The notes: generated from the sequence alone by a model not told the origin. Shown: positions 12,600 to 20,936, counted from the first letter of the stretch. The stretch: DNA of 38,729 nt from Sphingobium sp. (GCA_017744605.1 JAGIAZ010000008.1:1-38729), one strand, 5' to 3'. Program-made: numbers and translations.

Positions 12600-14081
12600 A
12601 TGCATCAACGTCACGATTTCGAGAAAGCGTCCCCGACGGCGCGCGCGGACGGCAGGCCCGGTCCCGCCCGCAGGCCGGGTAATGTGGAGCGCTACGAGCT
12701 TGTCGTGATCGGCAGCGGCCCGGCCGGTCGGCGCGCCGCGGTCCAGGCCGCCAAGCTCGGCAAGTCCGTCCTCGTCGTCGAAGGGCGCAGGCGCGTCGGC
12801 GGCGTCTCGGTGCACACCGGCACGATCCCGTCCAAGACCCTGCGCGAAACCGTGCTCAACCTGTCCGGCTGGCGCGAGCGCGGCTTCTACGGCCGCTCCT
12901 ACCGCGTAAAGCAGCATATCGGCGGCGAGGATCTCGGCAACCGTCTGGGCATGACGCTGCAGCATGAGGTCGATGTTCTGGAGCATCAGTTCCAACGCAA
13001 CGGCGTGTGCACCATGTCCGGCTTCGCGCGCTTCATCGATCCGCACCATGTCCAGGTCACGGCGCCGGACGGCAGCGAACCGATCGTCGCAGGCGACCGC
13101 TTCGTCATCGCGGTCGGCACCCGGCCGTTCCGGCCCGATGACATCCCGTTCGACGACAAGGCGATCATCGACAGCGATACTGTCATCGAGACGCCCTGCG
13201 TGCCGCGCAGCCTGTGCGTGATCGGCGCGGGCGTCATCGGTATCGAATATGCCACCATCTTCTCCGCGCTCGACGTCGCCGTGACGCTGATCGAGCCGCG
13301 CGAGACCTTTCTCGATTTCGTCGACCGCGAGATCATCGCCGAGTTCACGCACCAATTGCGTGACCGCGGCGTGTCGTTCCGCCTCGGCGTCAAGGTCGCC
13401 GGGATCGAGAAGGACAAGTCCGGCCGCGTCGTGACGACGCTCGAGGATGGCCGCAATGTGCGCACCGAAATGCTGCTCTTCGCGGCCGGCCGCATGGGCG
13501 CGACCGCCAGCCTCGGCCTCGAAAATTGCGGCCTGAACTGCGACAATCGCGGCCGCCTGACGGTCGATCCCAAGACGTTTCAGACCGAGATCCCGCATAT
13601 CTATGCCGCGGGCGACGTGATCGGCTTTCCGAGCCTCGCCTCCACCTCGATGGAACAGGGGCGCATCGCCGCCTGCCATGCCTTCGGCCTGCCGATGCCG
13701 CCCGCGCCGGCCTATTTCCCCTACGGCATCTATGCCGTGCCGGAAATTTCGACAGTGGGCATGAGCGAGGAAGACGTGCGGGAGAAGAGCATCCCCTATG
13801 AATGCGGGATCGCGCGCTTCCGGGAAACCTCGCGCGGCCACATCATGGGCCTCGATACCGGCCTCATGAAGATGATCTTCTCGCTGAAGACCCGCAAGCT
13901 GCTGGGCGTCCACATCATCGGCGAAGGCGCGACCGAGCTCATCCATATCGGACAGGCCGTGCTCAACCTGAAGGGCACGATCGACTATTTCATCGAGAAC
14001 ACCTTCAACTATCCGACGCTTGCCGAGGCCTACAAGATCGCGGCGCTCGATGCCTGGAACCGCATGCCACGGACAGGCTGA
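12600..14081 (+). CDS. sthA: Soluble pyridine nucleotide transhydrogenase
   Basis: SthA moves hydride between NADPH and NAD+ in the cytoplasm, independent of the proton gradient, to balance reduced pools. The 493-residue flavoprotein has the FAD motif VVIGSGPAG (about 35-43), the SthA hallmark GTIPSKTLRE in place of the two redox cysteines of lipoamide-type relatives, the second Rossmann motif VIGAGVIGIEYA, and the AAGDVIGFPSLAS flavin motif. The C-terminal dimer domain has GEGATELIHIGQAV and FNYPTLAEAYKIAALDAWNR. Compared with E. coli SthA (466 residues) there is an unusual hydrophilic N-terminal extension of about 30 residues. An alternative start at GTG in front of ERYELVVIG would remove it. 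GAGAGAG lies upstream of ATG 12600 but rather far. Confidence 0.93.
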   Translation: MHQRHDFEKASPTARADGRPGPARRPGNVERYELVVIGSGPAGRRAAVQAAKLGKSVLVVEGRRRVGGVSVHTGTIPSKTLRETVLNLSGWRERGFYGRSYRVKQHIGGEDLGNRLGMTLQHEVDVLEHQFQRNGVCTMSGFARFIDPHHVQVTAPDGSEPIVAGDRFVIAVGTRPFRPDDIPFDDKAIIDSDTVIETPCVPRSLCVIGAGVIGIEYATIFSALDVAVTLIEPRETFLDFVDREIIAEFTHQLRDRGVSFRLGVKVAGIEKDKSGRVVTTLEDGRNVRTEMLLFAAGRMGATASLGLENCGLNCDNRGRLTVDPKTFQTEIPHIYAAGDVIGFPSLASTSMEQGRIAACHAFGLPMPPAPAYFPYGIYAVPEISTVGMSEEDVREKSIPYECGIARFRETSRGHIMGLDTGLMKMIFSLKTRKLLGVHIIGEGATELIHIGQAVLNLKGTIDYFIENTFNYPTLAEAYKIAALDAWNRMPRTG

Positions 14082-14180
14082 TATGCCTGGCGCCCAGCGT
14101 CGGTTTTGAATGGTTTGATCCAGAATAGTTCACTGTTTTTCAATCGTTTGCCTCGATATGGACCGGGAGAGAGTGATTCC

Positions 14181-14591
14181 ATGCACATTGAAATCACATC
14201 GGCGCTGCAGAGCGCCCTGCAAGCCTTTTCCGATGCCGAGCGCGACCTGATCGCGATCGGCAAGCGGACCGATCCCGAGCGCAAGTTCGACCTCGTCCAG
14301 CATCGCCGCAAGTTCGTCGAGCAGATGGGCCTCGTCAGCCAGATGATCGACCGGGACGGTGCTCTCCAGCGGCGTCCCGAGATGGTCATGGAAATGAACA
14401 GCCGCCTCTCCGCATTCCGCTTCGCGATCGGCCAGCATCAGGCCAGCTGGCCCGCCGTCCGCATCGACGACGACGCGGCGGCCTATGCGGAATCGGCGCG
14501 CGGCACTTATGCCAAGGCCGACCGCTTCTGGGACTGGTGCAGCGAAAACCTGACGTTCGAGCGCCACTCGGCGATTTTCCCTTCAAGTTGA
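14181..14591 (+). CDS. Hypothetical protein (136 aa)
   Basis: The frame starts at ATG 14181 with GGGAGAGAG about 8 bases upstream. The product is soluble and mostly helical, with an N-terminal half typical of a coiled helical bundle (ALQSALQAFSDAERDLIAIGKRTDPERKFDLVQHRRKFVEQMGLV). It has several Trp in the C-terminal third (ASWPAVR, KADRFWDWCSENL). No signal peptide or membrane segment is seen, and I do not recognise the family. It stands between sthA and the EF-hand gene on the same strand and is probably expressed from its own promoter in the 99-base gap after sthA. Confidence 0.72.
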   Translation: MHIEITSALQSALQAFSDAERDLIAIGKRTDPERKFDLVQHRRKFVEQMGLVSQMIDRDGALQRRPEMVMEMNSRLSAFRFAIGQHQASWPAVRIDDDAAAYAESARGTYAKADRFWDWCSENLTFERHSAIFPSS

Positions 14592-14714
14592 CGATGTCCG
14601 GCTGGTGCGCCCTTGCGGTGCGACGAGCCGCCGTGCCTGCTTCACGATTGCCGCTGGCGAGCTTTCCATGCCGGGCTTACAAGAACCGGCCCCTATGGAG
14701 AGGAGATGAGTCGC

Positions 14715-15119
14715 ATGCGTTCCGTTTTCAAGCTGGCCATGCTGCTGCTGGCGACCACGGTTATCGTTGATAAAGTCCAGGCTCAGGGCGGTGGCGGCGG
14801 TCCACCCAATTTCATGGCCCTCATCGATACCGACAAGGACGGCAAGGTCAGCCAAGCCGAATATACCGCCTTTGCCGAGCAGCGCTGGGGCCGTCTTTCG
14901 CAAGGCGCCGACAAGGTGAAGGTTGCTGACCTCCAGGGCTTCCAGGCCAATGCCCTCGCCGGCATCGCGCCCGACGCCAATGGCGAGGTGACCAAGGCGG
15001 CCTATCTCGCTGCCCAACCCGCCAAGTTCAAGGCGGCGGACACCAATGGCGACGGCTCGCTCAGCGAAGCCGAACTGATGGCCAGCTTTCCGCGGCGTGG
15101 CGGCGGTGGCGGCAACTGA
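14715..15119 (+). CDS. Secreted EF-hand protein
   Basis: This 134-residue protein has a signal peptide (about 1-24, ending VQAQ) and two calcium-binding EF-hand loops: DTDKDGKVSQAE (38-49) and DTNGDGSLSEAE (109-120). A third, degenerate loop is APDANGEVTKAA (85-96). It also has Gly-rich ends (GGGGG after the signal and at the C-terminus). It probably binds calcium in the periplasm or outside the cell. ATG 14715 is chosen over ATG 14706 because AGGAG at 14701-14705 has good spacing only to the former. A terminator follows. Confidence 0.86.
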   Translation: MRSVFKLAMLLLATTVIVDKVQAQGGGGGPPNFMALIDTDKDGKVSQAEYTAFAEQRWGRLSQGADKVKVADLQGFQANALAGIAPDANGEVTKAAYLAAQPAKFKAADTNGDGSLSEAELMASFPRRGGGGGN

Positions 15120-15161
15120 TTCGCTCGGGTGATACGGCCCAGCTTTGTCATACTGGCACTG

Positions 15162-15198
15162 AAGCCGCGCTTCTCCCTGGCAGCGCGGCTTTGCGTCT
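15162..15198 (+). terminator. Terminator of the EF-hand gene
   Basis: The 9-bp stem AAGCCGCGC (15162-15170) pairs with GCGCGGCTT (15183-15191), with a 12-base loop, followed by TGCGTCT. It lies 42 bases after the stop. The T-tract is weak. Confidence 0.6.
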
Positions 15199-15292
15199 CC
15201 AGGTAGGCTTTATTGACTCTTCAATGCCATAGTGGCTTCGCACGAGGATGAAACGCGCGAAGGTGGACCGCTTTGGCTGAGGGCGAGGGGGC

Positions 15293-16162
15293 TCAGTCCG
15301 GCTTCCTGGGCACCGCCAGCGTCGCGCTGAAATCGAACGGCTTGGCCTCCGGCATGGAGTCCATGAGCGCGCGGAAGCGCTGCTCGACAGCGTCCTTCCA
15401 GTTGCCGTGCGTCGACACATAGAGTGTGTTGTTCCGAATCGCGTCGACGATCATGTCGCCGACTTCCGTGGGCTCCATCCAGCTGTCGGCGACGACGCGC
15501 TGGGCGAGCTGCTCCTCATTCTTCCTGAAGCCTGAGCCGTCCCGGAAGCGCTCCGGCCGGTTCTGGCCGCTTTCGTGAATGCGGCTCTTGATCGGTCCGG
15601 GCATCAGCACCGTCACCCCGATATTGTCCTGCGCCATGCTGTCGCGAATGCTCTCGGTCAGAGTGATGACGCCCGCCTTGGCGACCGCATAGATCGCCAT
15701 GAAGCTCGGCATCGGCGTGAGGCCCGCAAGGCTTGCCGTATTGACGATATGGCCGCCGCGTCCGCGCGCGCGCATGCCCGGCGCGAATTCCATGATGCCG
15801 TTGATCGGGCCCATCAGGTTGATGGCGATGCCATAATCCCAGTCCTGATAGGTCGCCTGCTCGAACGGGCCCGAAGGGTCGATGCCGGCGTTGTTCACGA
15901 GGATGTCGGGCCCGCCCATCACTGCCTCGCATTCCTTGGCCGCCTCGCGCATCATCGCGCGGTCGGAGACGTCGAGGCGGATGGTGTGGACGTTGCGGCC
16001 CTCCTGCCGCTCCTCGAAAAACTGCCGGGCTTCGTCGAGATGGTCCTGGCGGATGTCGGCGAGAACGAGCCTGGCGCCATTGGCGAGCAGGCGCTGCGCA
16101 ATGCCGAAGCCGATGCCGCTCGCGCCGCCGGTGATGAAAGCGGTCTTGCCCGCAATGTCCAT
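15293..16162 (-). CDS. Short-chain dehydrogenase/reductase
   Basis: This 289-residue classical SDR has the nucleotide-binding motif TGGASGIG (11-18), D65 after the fourth strand, NNAG (90-93), and the catalytic S144, Y158 and K162 in the YxxxK pattern. A D36 after the second strand (LVLADI) suggests NAD(H) preference. The extended C-terminal part (about 190-289: PGPIKSRIHE..., then MEPTEVGDMIVDAIRNNTLYVSTHGNW) forms the substrate lid of SDRs acting on steroids, terpenes or other hydrophobic alcohols, but the substrate cannot be read. GAGGAGAG lies upstream of ATG 16162. It appears to be a single-gene unit. Confidence 0.92.
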   Translation of the reverse strand: MDIAGKTAFITGGASGIGFGIAQRLLANGARLVLADIRQDHLDEARQFFEERQEGRNVHTIRLDVSDRAMMREAAKECEAVMGGPDILVNNAGIDPSGPFEQATYQDWDYGIAINLMGPINGIMEFAPGMRARGRGGHIVNTASLAGLTPMPSFMAIYAVAKAGVITLTESIRDSMAQDNIGVTVLMPGPIKSRIHESGQNRPERFRDGSGFRKNEEQLAQRVVADSWMEPTEVGDMIVDAIRNNTLYVSTHGNWKDAVEQRFRALMDSMPEAKPFDFSATLAVPRKPD

Positions 16163-16490
16163 GTCGCTCTCCTCGGACTCCGTATCTGACCCTGCCTAGC
16201 GTTTGGACGCACTGGCCCGCAACAAGCCAGAGCCCAAACGCGCGACAAGCTCGGGACGAACGGGTTCGGTTGAGGGGGAGAACGCTCAATCCCGACAAGA
16301 TGAAGGTGCTCGACGCCCGGTATCGGGGCGGGCTGTCGGTCGCGGCGCAGTAATTGATTTTGCTCGCCCCTTCAGGGGAGAGGATATGGAGCCTTGCTGC
16401 TTGAGCAGCCAGGCGCAGCTGGAGAGGGGCTGTGGCGTCCGCCCCCTCTCCAAGCTTCTGTCACTTCGGCGCCTATCACTTCAGTGCCTA
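16163..16490. other. Intergenic region between SDR and peroxiredoxin genes
   Basis: No gene is supported in these 328 bases. They hold an inverted repeat GCGTTTGG (16199-16206) / CCAAACGC (16234-16241) with a nested CTGG/CCAG stem just upstream of the SDR gene, probably in its promoter region. Near the other end is a GGAGAGGGGC / GCCCCCTCTCC hairpin (16421-16451), which may end transcription of the peroxiredoxin gene although it lacks a T-tract. Confidence 0.5.
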
Positions 16491-16502
16491 TCACTTCAGC
16501 GA
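16458..16502. repeat. Three 15-bp tandem repeats spanning the peroxiredoxin stop
   Basis: Units 16458-16472, 16473-16487 and 16488-16502 have the consensus CTATCACTTCAGTGC. On the minus strand each unit repeats the codons for the last residues and the TGA stop of the peroxiredoxin gene, so stop-like codons recur in frame just after the real one. Confidence 0.8.
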
Positions 16503-17030
16503 TTGCACCGCCGCAAGCGCGTTCTTGACGTGGTCCTTATAGTCGAGCGCGCTGTAGACGTAGGCGATCTTGCCGGTCTTGGTGATCACGTAGCTGGTGC
16601 GGTCGGTCTTGCCGGTCAGGCCGGGGATCGACTTCAGCGCGACGTCATAGCCTTCGATGACCTTGGGGCCGGCCGAGGCCACGGCGAACTTGTTGCTGCA
16701 TTCCTTGGTCGAGAATTCGGCGAGCTTTTCGACCGGGTCGGCGGACATGCCGATGACCGTGGCGCCGGCCTTCTTGAACGCCGCGGTCGCTTCGGCGAAT
16801 TCATGCGCCTCGGCGGTGCAGCCGGGCGTGAAGGCGGCCGGGAAGAAATAGAGCACGACCGGGCCCTTCTTGAGCTGGTCGGAGAGCTTCAGCGTGAAGA
16901 CCTTGCCGGCGAGCGCGCCGCGTGTCTCGAAGTTCGGCGCCGTCGAGCCGACCGGCAACGCGGCCTGCGCTGCGGTTGCAAAGGTCAGCGCGGCAACGGG
17001 GATGAGGCCGAGAATCTTGATCCGGGTCAT
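16491..17030 (-). CDS. Exported peroxiredoxin (AhpC/TSA, BCP-like)
   Basis: This 179-residue thiol peroxidase reduces hydrogen peroxide and organic peroxides. It has a signal peptide (about 1-23, ending AQAA), so it acts in the periplasm, unlike the usual cytoplasmic BCP. The peroxidatic C71 lies in FFPAAFTPGCTAEAHEF, which fits the P-x3-T-x2-C motif. The only other mature cysteine, C111 (STKECSN), is 40 residues later and could be the resolving residue of an atypical 2-Cys (PrxQ-like) enzyme. The YFFP strand and the SAD-P-V block after strand 4 are standard. GAGGA precedes the ATG. Tandem repeats cover the 3' end. Confidence 0.93.
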   Translation of the reverse strand: MTRIKILGLIPVAALTFATAAQAALPVGSTAPNFETRGALAGKVFTLKLSDQLKKGPVVLYFFPAAFTPGCTAEAHEFAEATAAFKKAGATVIGMSADPVEKLAEFSTKECSNKFAVASAGPKVIEGYDVALKSIPGLTGKTDRTSYVITKTGKIAYVYSALDYKDHVKNALAAVQSLK

Positions 17031-17342
17031 GGAGTCGTATCCTCAAGTTGATTTCGTCCGGAACCTGTTTTGCCACAGTCGCCGCCGCCATGCCAGCCGT
17101 CCGTAACGGCAATGGTACAGCTGTTTCACTGCCGTGCCGTTTCCCTGCGTGACAGCGCGCACTCCTTGCGGCAATAAATGGGACGAAAGCCGGTCATCGG
17201 TAGAGAGGATGCGTCGTGGATCGAAGCTTCGACTGTGAACATGCTGCGGCATCGCCGCATGCGCCTGCCTGCGTGCCCGGCAGCCGGCTGACCATTCAAA
17301 CCCCCGAACAATCCCCCGAACAATCCATTGAAAGGCCGTTCC
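17031..17342. other. Divergent promoter region of peroxiredoxin and tandem secreted-protein genes
   Basis: No gene is seen in these 312 bases between divergent starts. Two exact tandem copies of CCCCCGAACAAT lie at 17301-17312 and 17313-17324, directly ahead of the start of the plus-strand gene. No clear consensus promoter was recognised. Confidence 0.45.
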
Positions 17343-18230
17343 TTGCGTAAATCGTTCTACGGCGCCGCCCTCGCCGGCGCGCTGCTCCTGTCCGCCGCCC
17401 CCGCCTTCGCTCAGCCCGGCGGTCCCGCCAGCCCCTGCACGCGCGCCCAGCTCATGGCGGCGGCGGAAGGCTATATCCAGGCCCAGCGCACGGCCGATCC
17501 CAGCACCATTCCGTTCGGCGGCGAATGGATCACGTTCAACGAGAATTTCGAGCTCAGCTCCATGGGCGGCGGCATGCTCGGCAAGCCGCTCAAGATCGAC
17601 TATTACCGCACCCTCGTCGTCGACGAGCCGAGCTGCGCGACCTTCACCGAAGTCGTCGTCACCGATCCTGCCCATCCTTATGTGCTCGGCGTCCTGCTGC
17701 AGGGCCGCGGCGCCGGCAAGGTCAGCACCGTCGACATGCTGGTAACCGACAAGGGCGACTGGCTGTTCAATGCCGCGAACACCATGAAATATGCCCAGGC
17801 CGAAAACTGGGGCGAGATTCCGGCGGCCGACCGCGACAGCGCCGACACGATCATGGCCGCCGCTAACGCCTATCTCGACAGCTTCGATGACAAGAGTGTC
17901 GTCGTGCCCTGGGGCAAGCCATGCGCGCGTCTCGAGGGCGGCCTCTACACCGCCAAGGGCGGGCCCGGCGTCGTGAGCCCGGAAGACAGCTGCAATGTCG
18001 GCGTGCCGAGCGGCGTCAAGCTGACCAACCGCCGCCATTATGTCGACGAAGTGCACGGCACGGACACGGTGCTGCTCAACTTCGGCGACAAGCAGCGGCC
18101 GGACGCGCACACCTTCCGCATCGAGAAGGGCAAGATCCGCTACGTGCACACGATCACCGTCTGCAAGGAAGATCGTTGCGGCTTCAAATATGACGACGCG
18201 ACCAAGAAGGCGCTCGGCCTGACGGACTGA
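17343..18230 (+). CDS. Secreted Cys-containing protein, tandem paralogue 1
   Basis: This protein of about 295 residues starts with a signal peptide ending PAFAQ. The chosen TTG 17343 aligns with the ATG of the next gene and has AAAGG 7 bases upstream; TTG 17328 is an alternative. The mature part has six cysteines: PCTRAQL, PSCATF, PCARLEGG, DSCNVGVPSG and TVCKEDRCGF. They are conserved in the paralogue, so disulfides and a periplasmic or extracellular place are likely. The C-terminal half (AAANAYLDSF...VPWGKPCARLEGG...HTFRIEKGKIRYVHTITVC) has a snoaL/NTF2-like feel, possibly the DUF8021 type, but I cannot assign it firmly. Function is unknown. Confidence 0.78.
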   Translation: MRKSFYGAALAGALLLSAAPAFAQPGGPASPCTRAQLMAAAEGYIQAQRTADPSTIPFGGEWITFNENFELSSMGGGMLGKPLKIDYYRTLVVDEPSCATFTEVVVTDPAHPYVLGVLLQGRGAGKVSTVDMLVTDKGDWLFNAANTMKYAQAENWGEIPAADRDSADTIMAAANAYLDSFDDKSVVVPWGKPCARLEGGLYTAKGGPGVVSPEDSCNVGVPSGVKLTNRRHYVDEVHGTDTVLLNFGDKQRPDAHTFRIEKGKIRYVHTITVCKEDRCGFKYDDATKKALGLTD

Positions 18231-18278
18231 TCAAGGCCCGCCGCCGGGTATCGCGCCATAGGAATGAAAGGGAGAGTC

Positions 18279-19145
18279 ATGCGTAGATCCATCCTCGGCG
18301 GCGGCGCTCTTGCCTGCGCCCTCCTGCTCTCGGCGGCGCCCGCGCTCGCGCAGGGCGGCTGCTCGGAGAACGATCTCAACAACGCAGCGGATCGCTATCT
18401 CGAGGCGCAGGCCATCGGCGATCCCTCGCCCATGCCGCTCGGCACGTGGGTCACCTATAACGAGCAGATGGACCTCGGCACGATGTCGACCGGCGTCATC
18501 TCCAAGAAGCTCAAGGTCGATTTCTCGCGCCGCATCGTCGATCCGGTCGCCTGCCAGGTCTATATGGAAGTCATCGTCACCGATCCTGCCCATCCCTATG
18601 TGCTGGGTGTGACGCTGACGGTCCGTGGCGGGCAGGTCGGCACGATCGACATGGTCGCGACCGACAAGGGCGACTGGCTGTTCAATGCCTCGCGCACGCT
18701 CGCCTATTCGAAGGCCGAGGACTGGGGCTTGATCCCGGAAGACCAGCGCGACACGCGCGCGGTCATCAAGGCGGCCGCCGACGCCTATCTCGACCTGTTC
18801 AACGATCCCAAGAAGGTCGTCCCCTGGGGCACGCCCTGCGCGCGGCTCGAGGGCGGCATGTACACCGGCAAGGGCGCCAATCCCGGTGACGTGACGCCGC
18901 AGGACAGCTGCGCCGTCGGCGTGCCCAGCGGCGTGCCGATGGTCCAGCGCAACTATGTGATCGACGTCCCCCACGGCGCCGTCTCGGTCATGCTGCTCAT
19001 GGGCAAGAACCAGCGCCCGGACATCCACACCTTCCGCGTCGAGAAGGGCAAGCTGCGCTACGTGCACACCATCACGGTCTGCCAGGAGGATGCCTGCGGC
19101 TTCAAATATGACGACGCGACCAAGAAGACGCTGGGGATTCAGTAG
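18279..19145 (+). CDS. Secreted Cys-containing protein, tandem paralogue 2
   Basis: This 288-residue protein lies 48 bases after its paralogue and aligns with it end to end. Shared blocks include VTDPAHPYVLGV, TDKGDWLFNA, VPWG-PCARLEGG, the VGVPSGV segment, HTFR-EKGK-RYVHTITVC and CGFKYDDATKK. The signal peptide ends ALAQG. All six cysteines are kept (GGCSEN, VACQVY, PCARL, DSCAVG, TVCQEDAC). AAAGGGAGAG before ATG 18279 fixes the start; ATG 18264 would add five residues. The pair is likely one operon that arose by tandem duplication followed by marked divergence in the first third. Function is unknown. Confidence 0.82.
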   Translation: MRRSILGGGALACALLLSAAPALAQGGCSENDLNNAADRYLEAQAIGDPSPMPLGTWVTYNEQMDLGTMSTGVISKKLKVDFSRRIVDPVACQVYMEVIVTDPAHPYVLGVTLTVRGGQVGTIDMVATDKGDWLFNASRTLAYSKAEDWGLIPEDQRDTRAVIKAAADAYLDLFNDPKKVVPWGTPCARLEGGMYTGKGANPGDVTPQDSCAVGVPSGVPMVQRNYVIDVPHGAVSVMLLMGKNQRPDIHTFRVEKGKLRYVHTITVCQEDACGFKYDDATKKTLGIQ

Positions 19146-19474
19146 GGCGGGCGGGAGTCAAACCGCGTCACCTCGGGCTTGACCCCGGGGGGTCCCGCTT
19201 TTTCTGCGAACGGATCGTTGTCGCCGACAACAACAGCTTGAATGGCGTGAAAATGCCGCGGGATGCTGTTGAAGATGCGAACCAGTTCCTCGCCGGGCGC
19301 TTTGCCAAACCAGAAGGATATGTTCCCGTCCTGCCGGGGCTCGATCCAGATCGGATCGAATCCATTGGCTTCGAACAGCAAGGCTGCCTCGCGCGCATGT
19401 TCCGCCTTGACGCGGATGCGGCAGCCAATCCGCTGTTCAGAGGGGCGCTTGCCGTTCGGTTCTCTCGACTCCAC
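19139..19474 (-). CDS. Hypothetical small protein downstream of amt
   Basis: This 111-residue frame begins with GTG directly after the amt stop (TGAGTG), so it would be translated by re-initiation. The middle looks like a real folded domain (RIRVKAEHAREAALLFEANGFDPIWIEPRQDGNISFWFGKA and RIFNSIPRHFHAIQAVVVGD), with a beta-alpha-beta feel. The last 20 residues look like intergenic sequence read through. It overlaps the convergent paralogue gene by 7 bases at the 3' end. No family is recognised. It may be a real amt-linked gene or a chance frame. Confidence 0.5.
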   Translation of the reverse strand: MESREPNGKRPSEQRIGCRIRVKAEHAREAALLFEANGFDPIWIEPRQDGNISFWFGKAPGEELVRIFNSIPRHFHAIQAVVVGDNDPFAEKAGPPGVKPEVTRFDSRPPY

Positions 19475-20779
19475 TCAATCCATTTCCCAGGCGCGCTCGC
19501 CATGGCTGGTGATGTCCAGGCCCTCGCGTTCCTCGTCTTCGCTGACCCGCATTGGCAGCGCCTTCGCGACCGCCCATGCGATCGCGCAACTCGCTGCGGC
19601 TGACCACAAGGCCACGATCGCCACTGCGCCGATCTGTGCGCCCAATTGCGATCCCATCCCCATGCCCTCGGCATAGCCCTGGCCGCCGAGGCTTGGCGCC
19701 ATGAAGATGGCGAGCAGGACCGATCCGGCCATGCCGCCCATGCCGTGCACGGCGAACACGTCGAGGGAGTCGTCGATCTTCCAGCGCATCTTCACGATCT
19801 GGATCATCGGGTAGCAGACAAATGCCGCCACGACGCCGAACAGCAGAGCCGAGCCGGGTGCGATGAAGCCTGCCGCCGGGGTCACGGTGGCGAGGCCCGC
19901 CACGGCGCCGGTCGCGAAGCCCACGCTGGTCGGCTTGCCGACGCTCAACCGTTCGATCGCCAGCCAGGCAATAGCCGCCGCACAGGCCGCGAGATGCGTG
20001 TTGATGATGGCGTTGCCCGCGGCGGTATTGCCGGCCAGTGCCGACCCGCCGTTGAAGCCGAACCAGCCGACCCAGAGCAGGGCCGCGCCCGCCAGGGTCA
20101 ACGCCGGACTGTGCGGCAGCATGAGCGTGCGCGGGAAGCCCTGGCGAGGGCCGACCAGCCTGGCGACGACCAGGGCCGAGACGCCCGCCGTGGTGTGCAC
20201 CACGATGCCGCCCGCAAAATCGAGCGCGCCGAGCTTCGTGGCCAGCCAGCCGCCGCCCCACAGCCAGTGCGCGACCGGCGCGTAAACGACGATGCCCCAG
20301 ATCGCGCAGAAGGCGACGACCCAGGAGAAACGCGTGCGGTCGACCCAGGCGCCGGCCATCAGCGCGGGCGTGATCAGCGCGAAGCACATCTGGAAGAGCG
20401 CAAAGACGTTCCCGGGGAGCGTGAGTCCGGCGCGCACCGGCGGCAGGTTCTGGAACAGCCAGGTGCCGCCCCCGCCGATGATGCCGCCGCCGACATCGCC
20501 GAACGCGATCCGGTAGCCCGCGATCATCCACAGCAGTGAAGCGACCGCGGCAATCGCGCCCACTTGCAGCAGCACGGCGAGGAAATTCTTCGCGCGTACG
20601 AGGCCCCCGTAGAACAGCCCGAGGCCCGGCATGCACATCATCAGCACGAGCGCGGAGGAGATCAGGATCCAGACGGTGTCGGCGCCATCCACGTCCGGCC
20701 CGGCGACATTGGCGGCGCGCGCCGCGGCCGGCATGAGCATGGCGACGAGTGCGGCGGCCCGCGCGAGCGACTGGCGCAT
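19475..20779 (-). CDS. amt: Ammonium transporter
   Basis: Amt conducts ammonium/ammonia across the inner membrane. The 434-residue protein has a signal-like first segment (ending AARAAN) and 11 membrane helices. The family blocks are VLMMCMPGLGLFYGGLVRAKN, WLWGGGWLATKLGALDFAGGIVVHTTAGVSAL with the central Asp and pore His, FNGGSALAGNTAAGNA, and FAVHGMGGMAGS with the second pore His. The C-terminal tail ends GLDITSHGERAWEMD, the usual regulatory tail bound by GlnK. No glnK gene is adjacent, which is unusual. The start at ATG 20779 has GGGAGGAAC upstream. It is divergent from recF. Confidence 0.95.
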   Translation of the reverse strand: MRQSLARAAALVAMLMPAAARAANVAGPDVDGADTVWILISSALVLMMCMPGLGLFYGGLVRAKNFLAVLLQVGAIAAVASLLWMIAGYRIAFGDVGGGIIGGGGTWLFQNLPPVRAGLTLPGNVFALFQMCFALITPALMAGAWVDRTRFSWVVAFCAIWGIVVYAPVAHWLWGGGWLATKLGALDFAGGIVVHTTAGVSALVVARLVGPRQGFPRTLMLPHSPALTLAGAALLWVGWFGFNGGSALAGNTAAGNAIINTHLAACAAAIAWLAIERLSVGKPTSVGFATGAVAGLATVTPAAGFIAPGSALLFGVVAAFVCYPMIQIVKMRWKIDDSLDVFAVHGMGGMAGSVLLAIFMAPSLGGQGYAEGMGMGSQLGAQIGAVAIVALWSAAASCAIAWAVAKALPMRVSEDEEREGLDITSHGERAWEMD

Positions 20780-20936
20780 CGGTTCAGTTCCTCCCCCAGA
20801 CGGCGCATCCGAACAGCCGTCTCCCTTGTGCGGGCGGCTTAGGGCCTGAACCTGCAAAGGGCAACGGGCACGATTGCTTGGCCCGCGACGCTATTGCCGT
20901 CTTGCCGTGCCCGCACGACCGCCGATAAGGACGCCT

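Noticed and set aside
12423..13946. Long open frame on the minus strand opposite sthA
   Set aside because: It is a shadow of the high-GC sthA gene; the plus-strand frame has all the flavoprotein motifs and the minus frame gives a His/Asp/Ala-rich, motif-free product.
19437..20636. Minus-strand frame in another phase across amt
   Set aside because: Arg/Gly/His-rich product; the amt frame has all transporter motifs.
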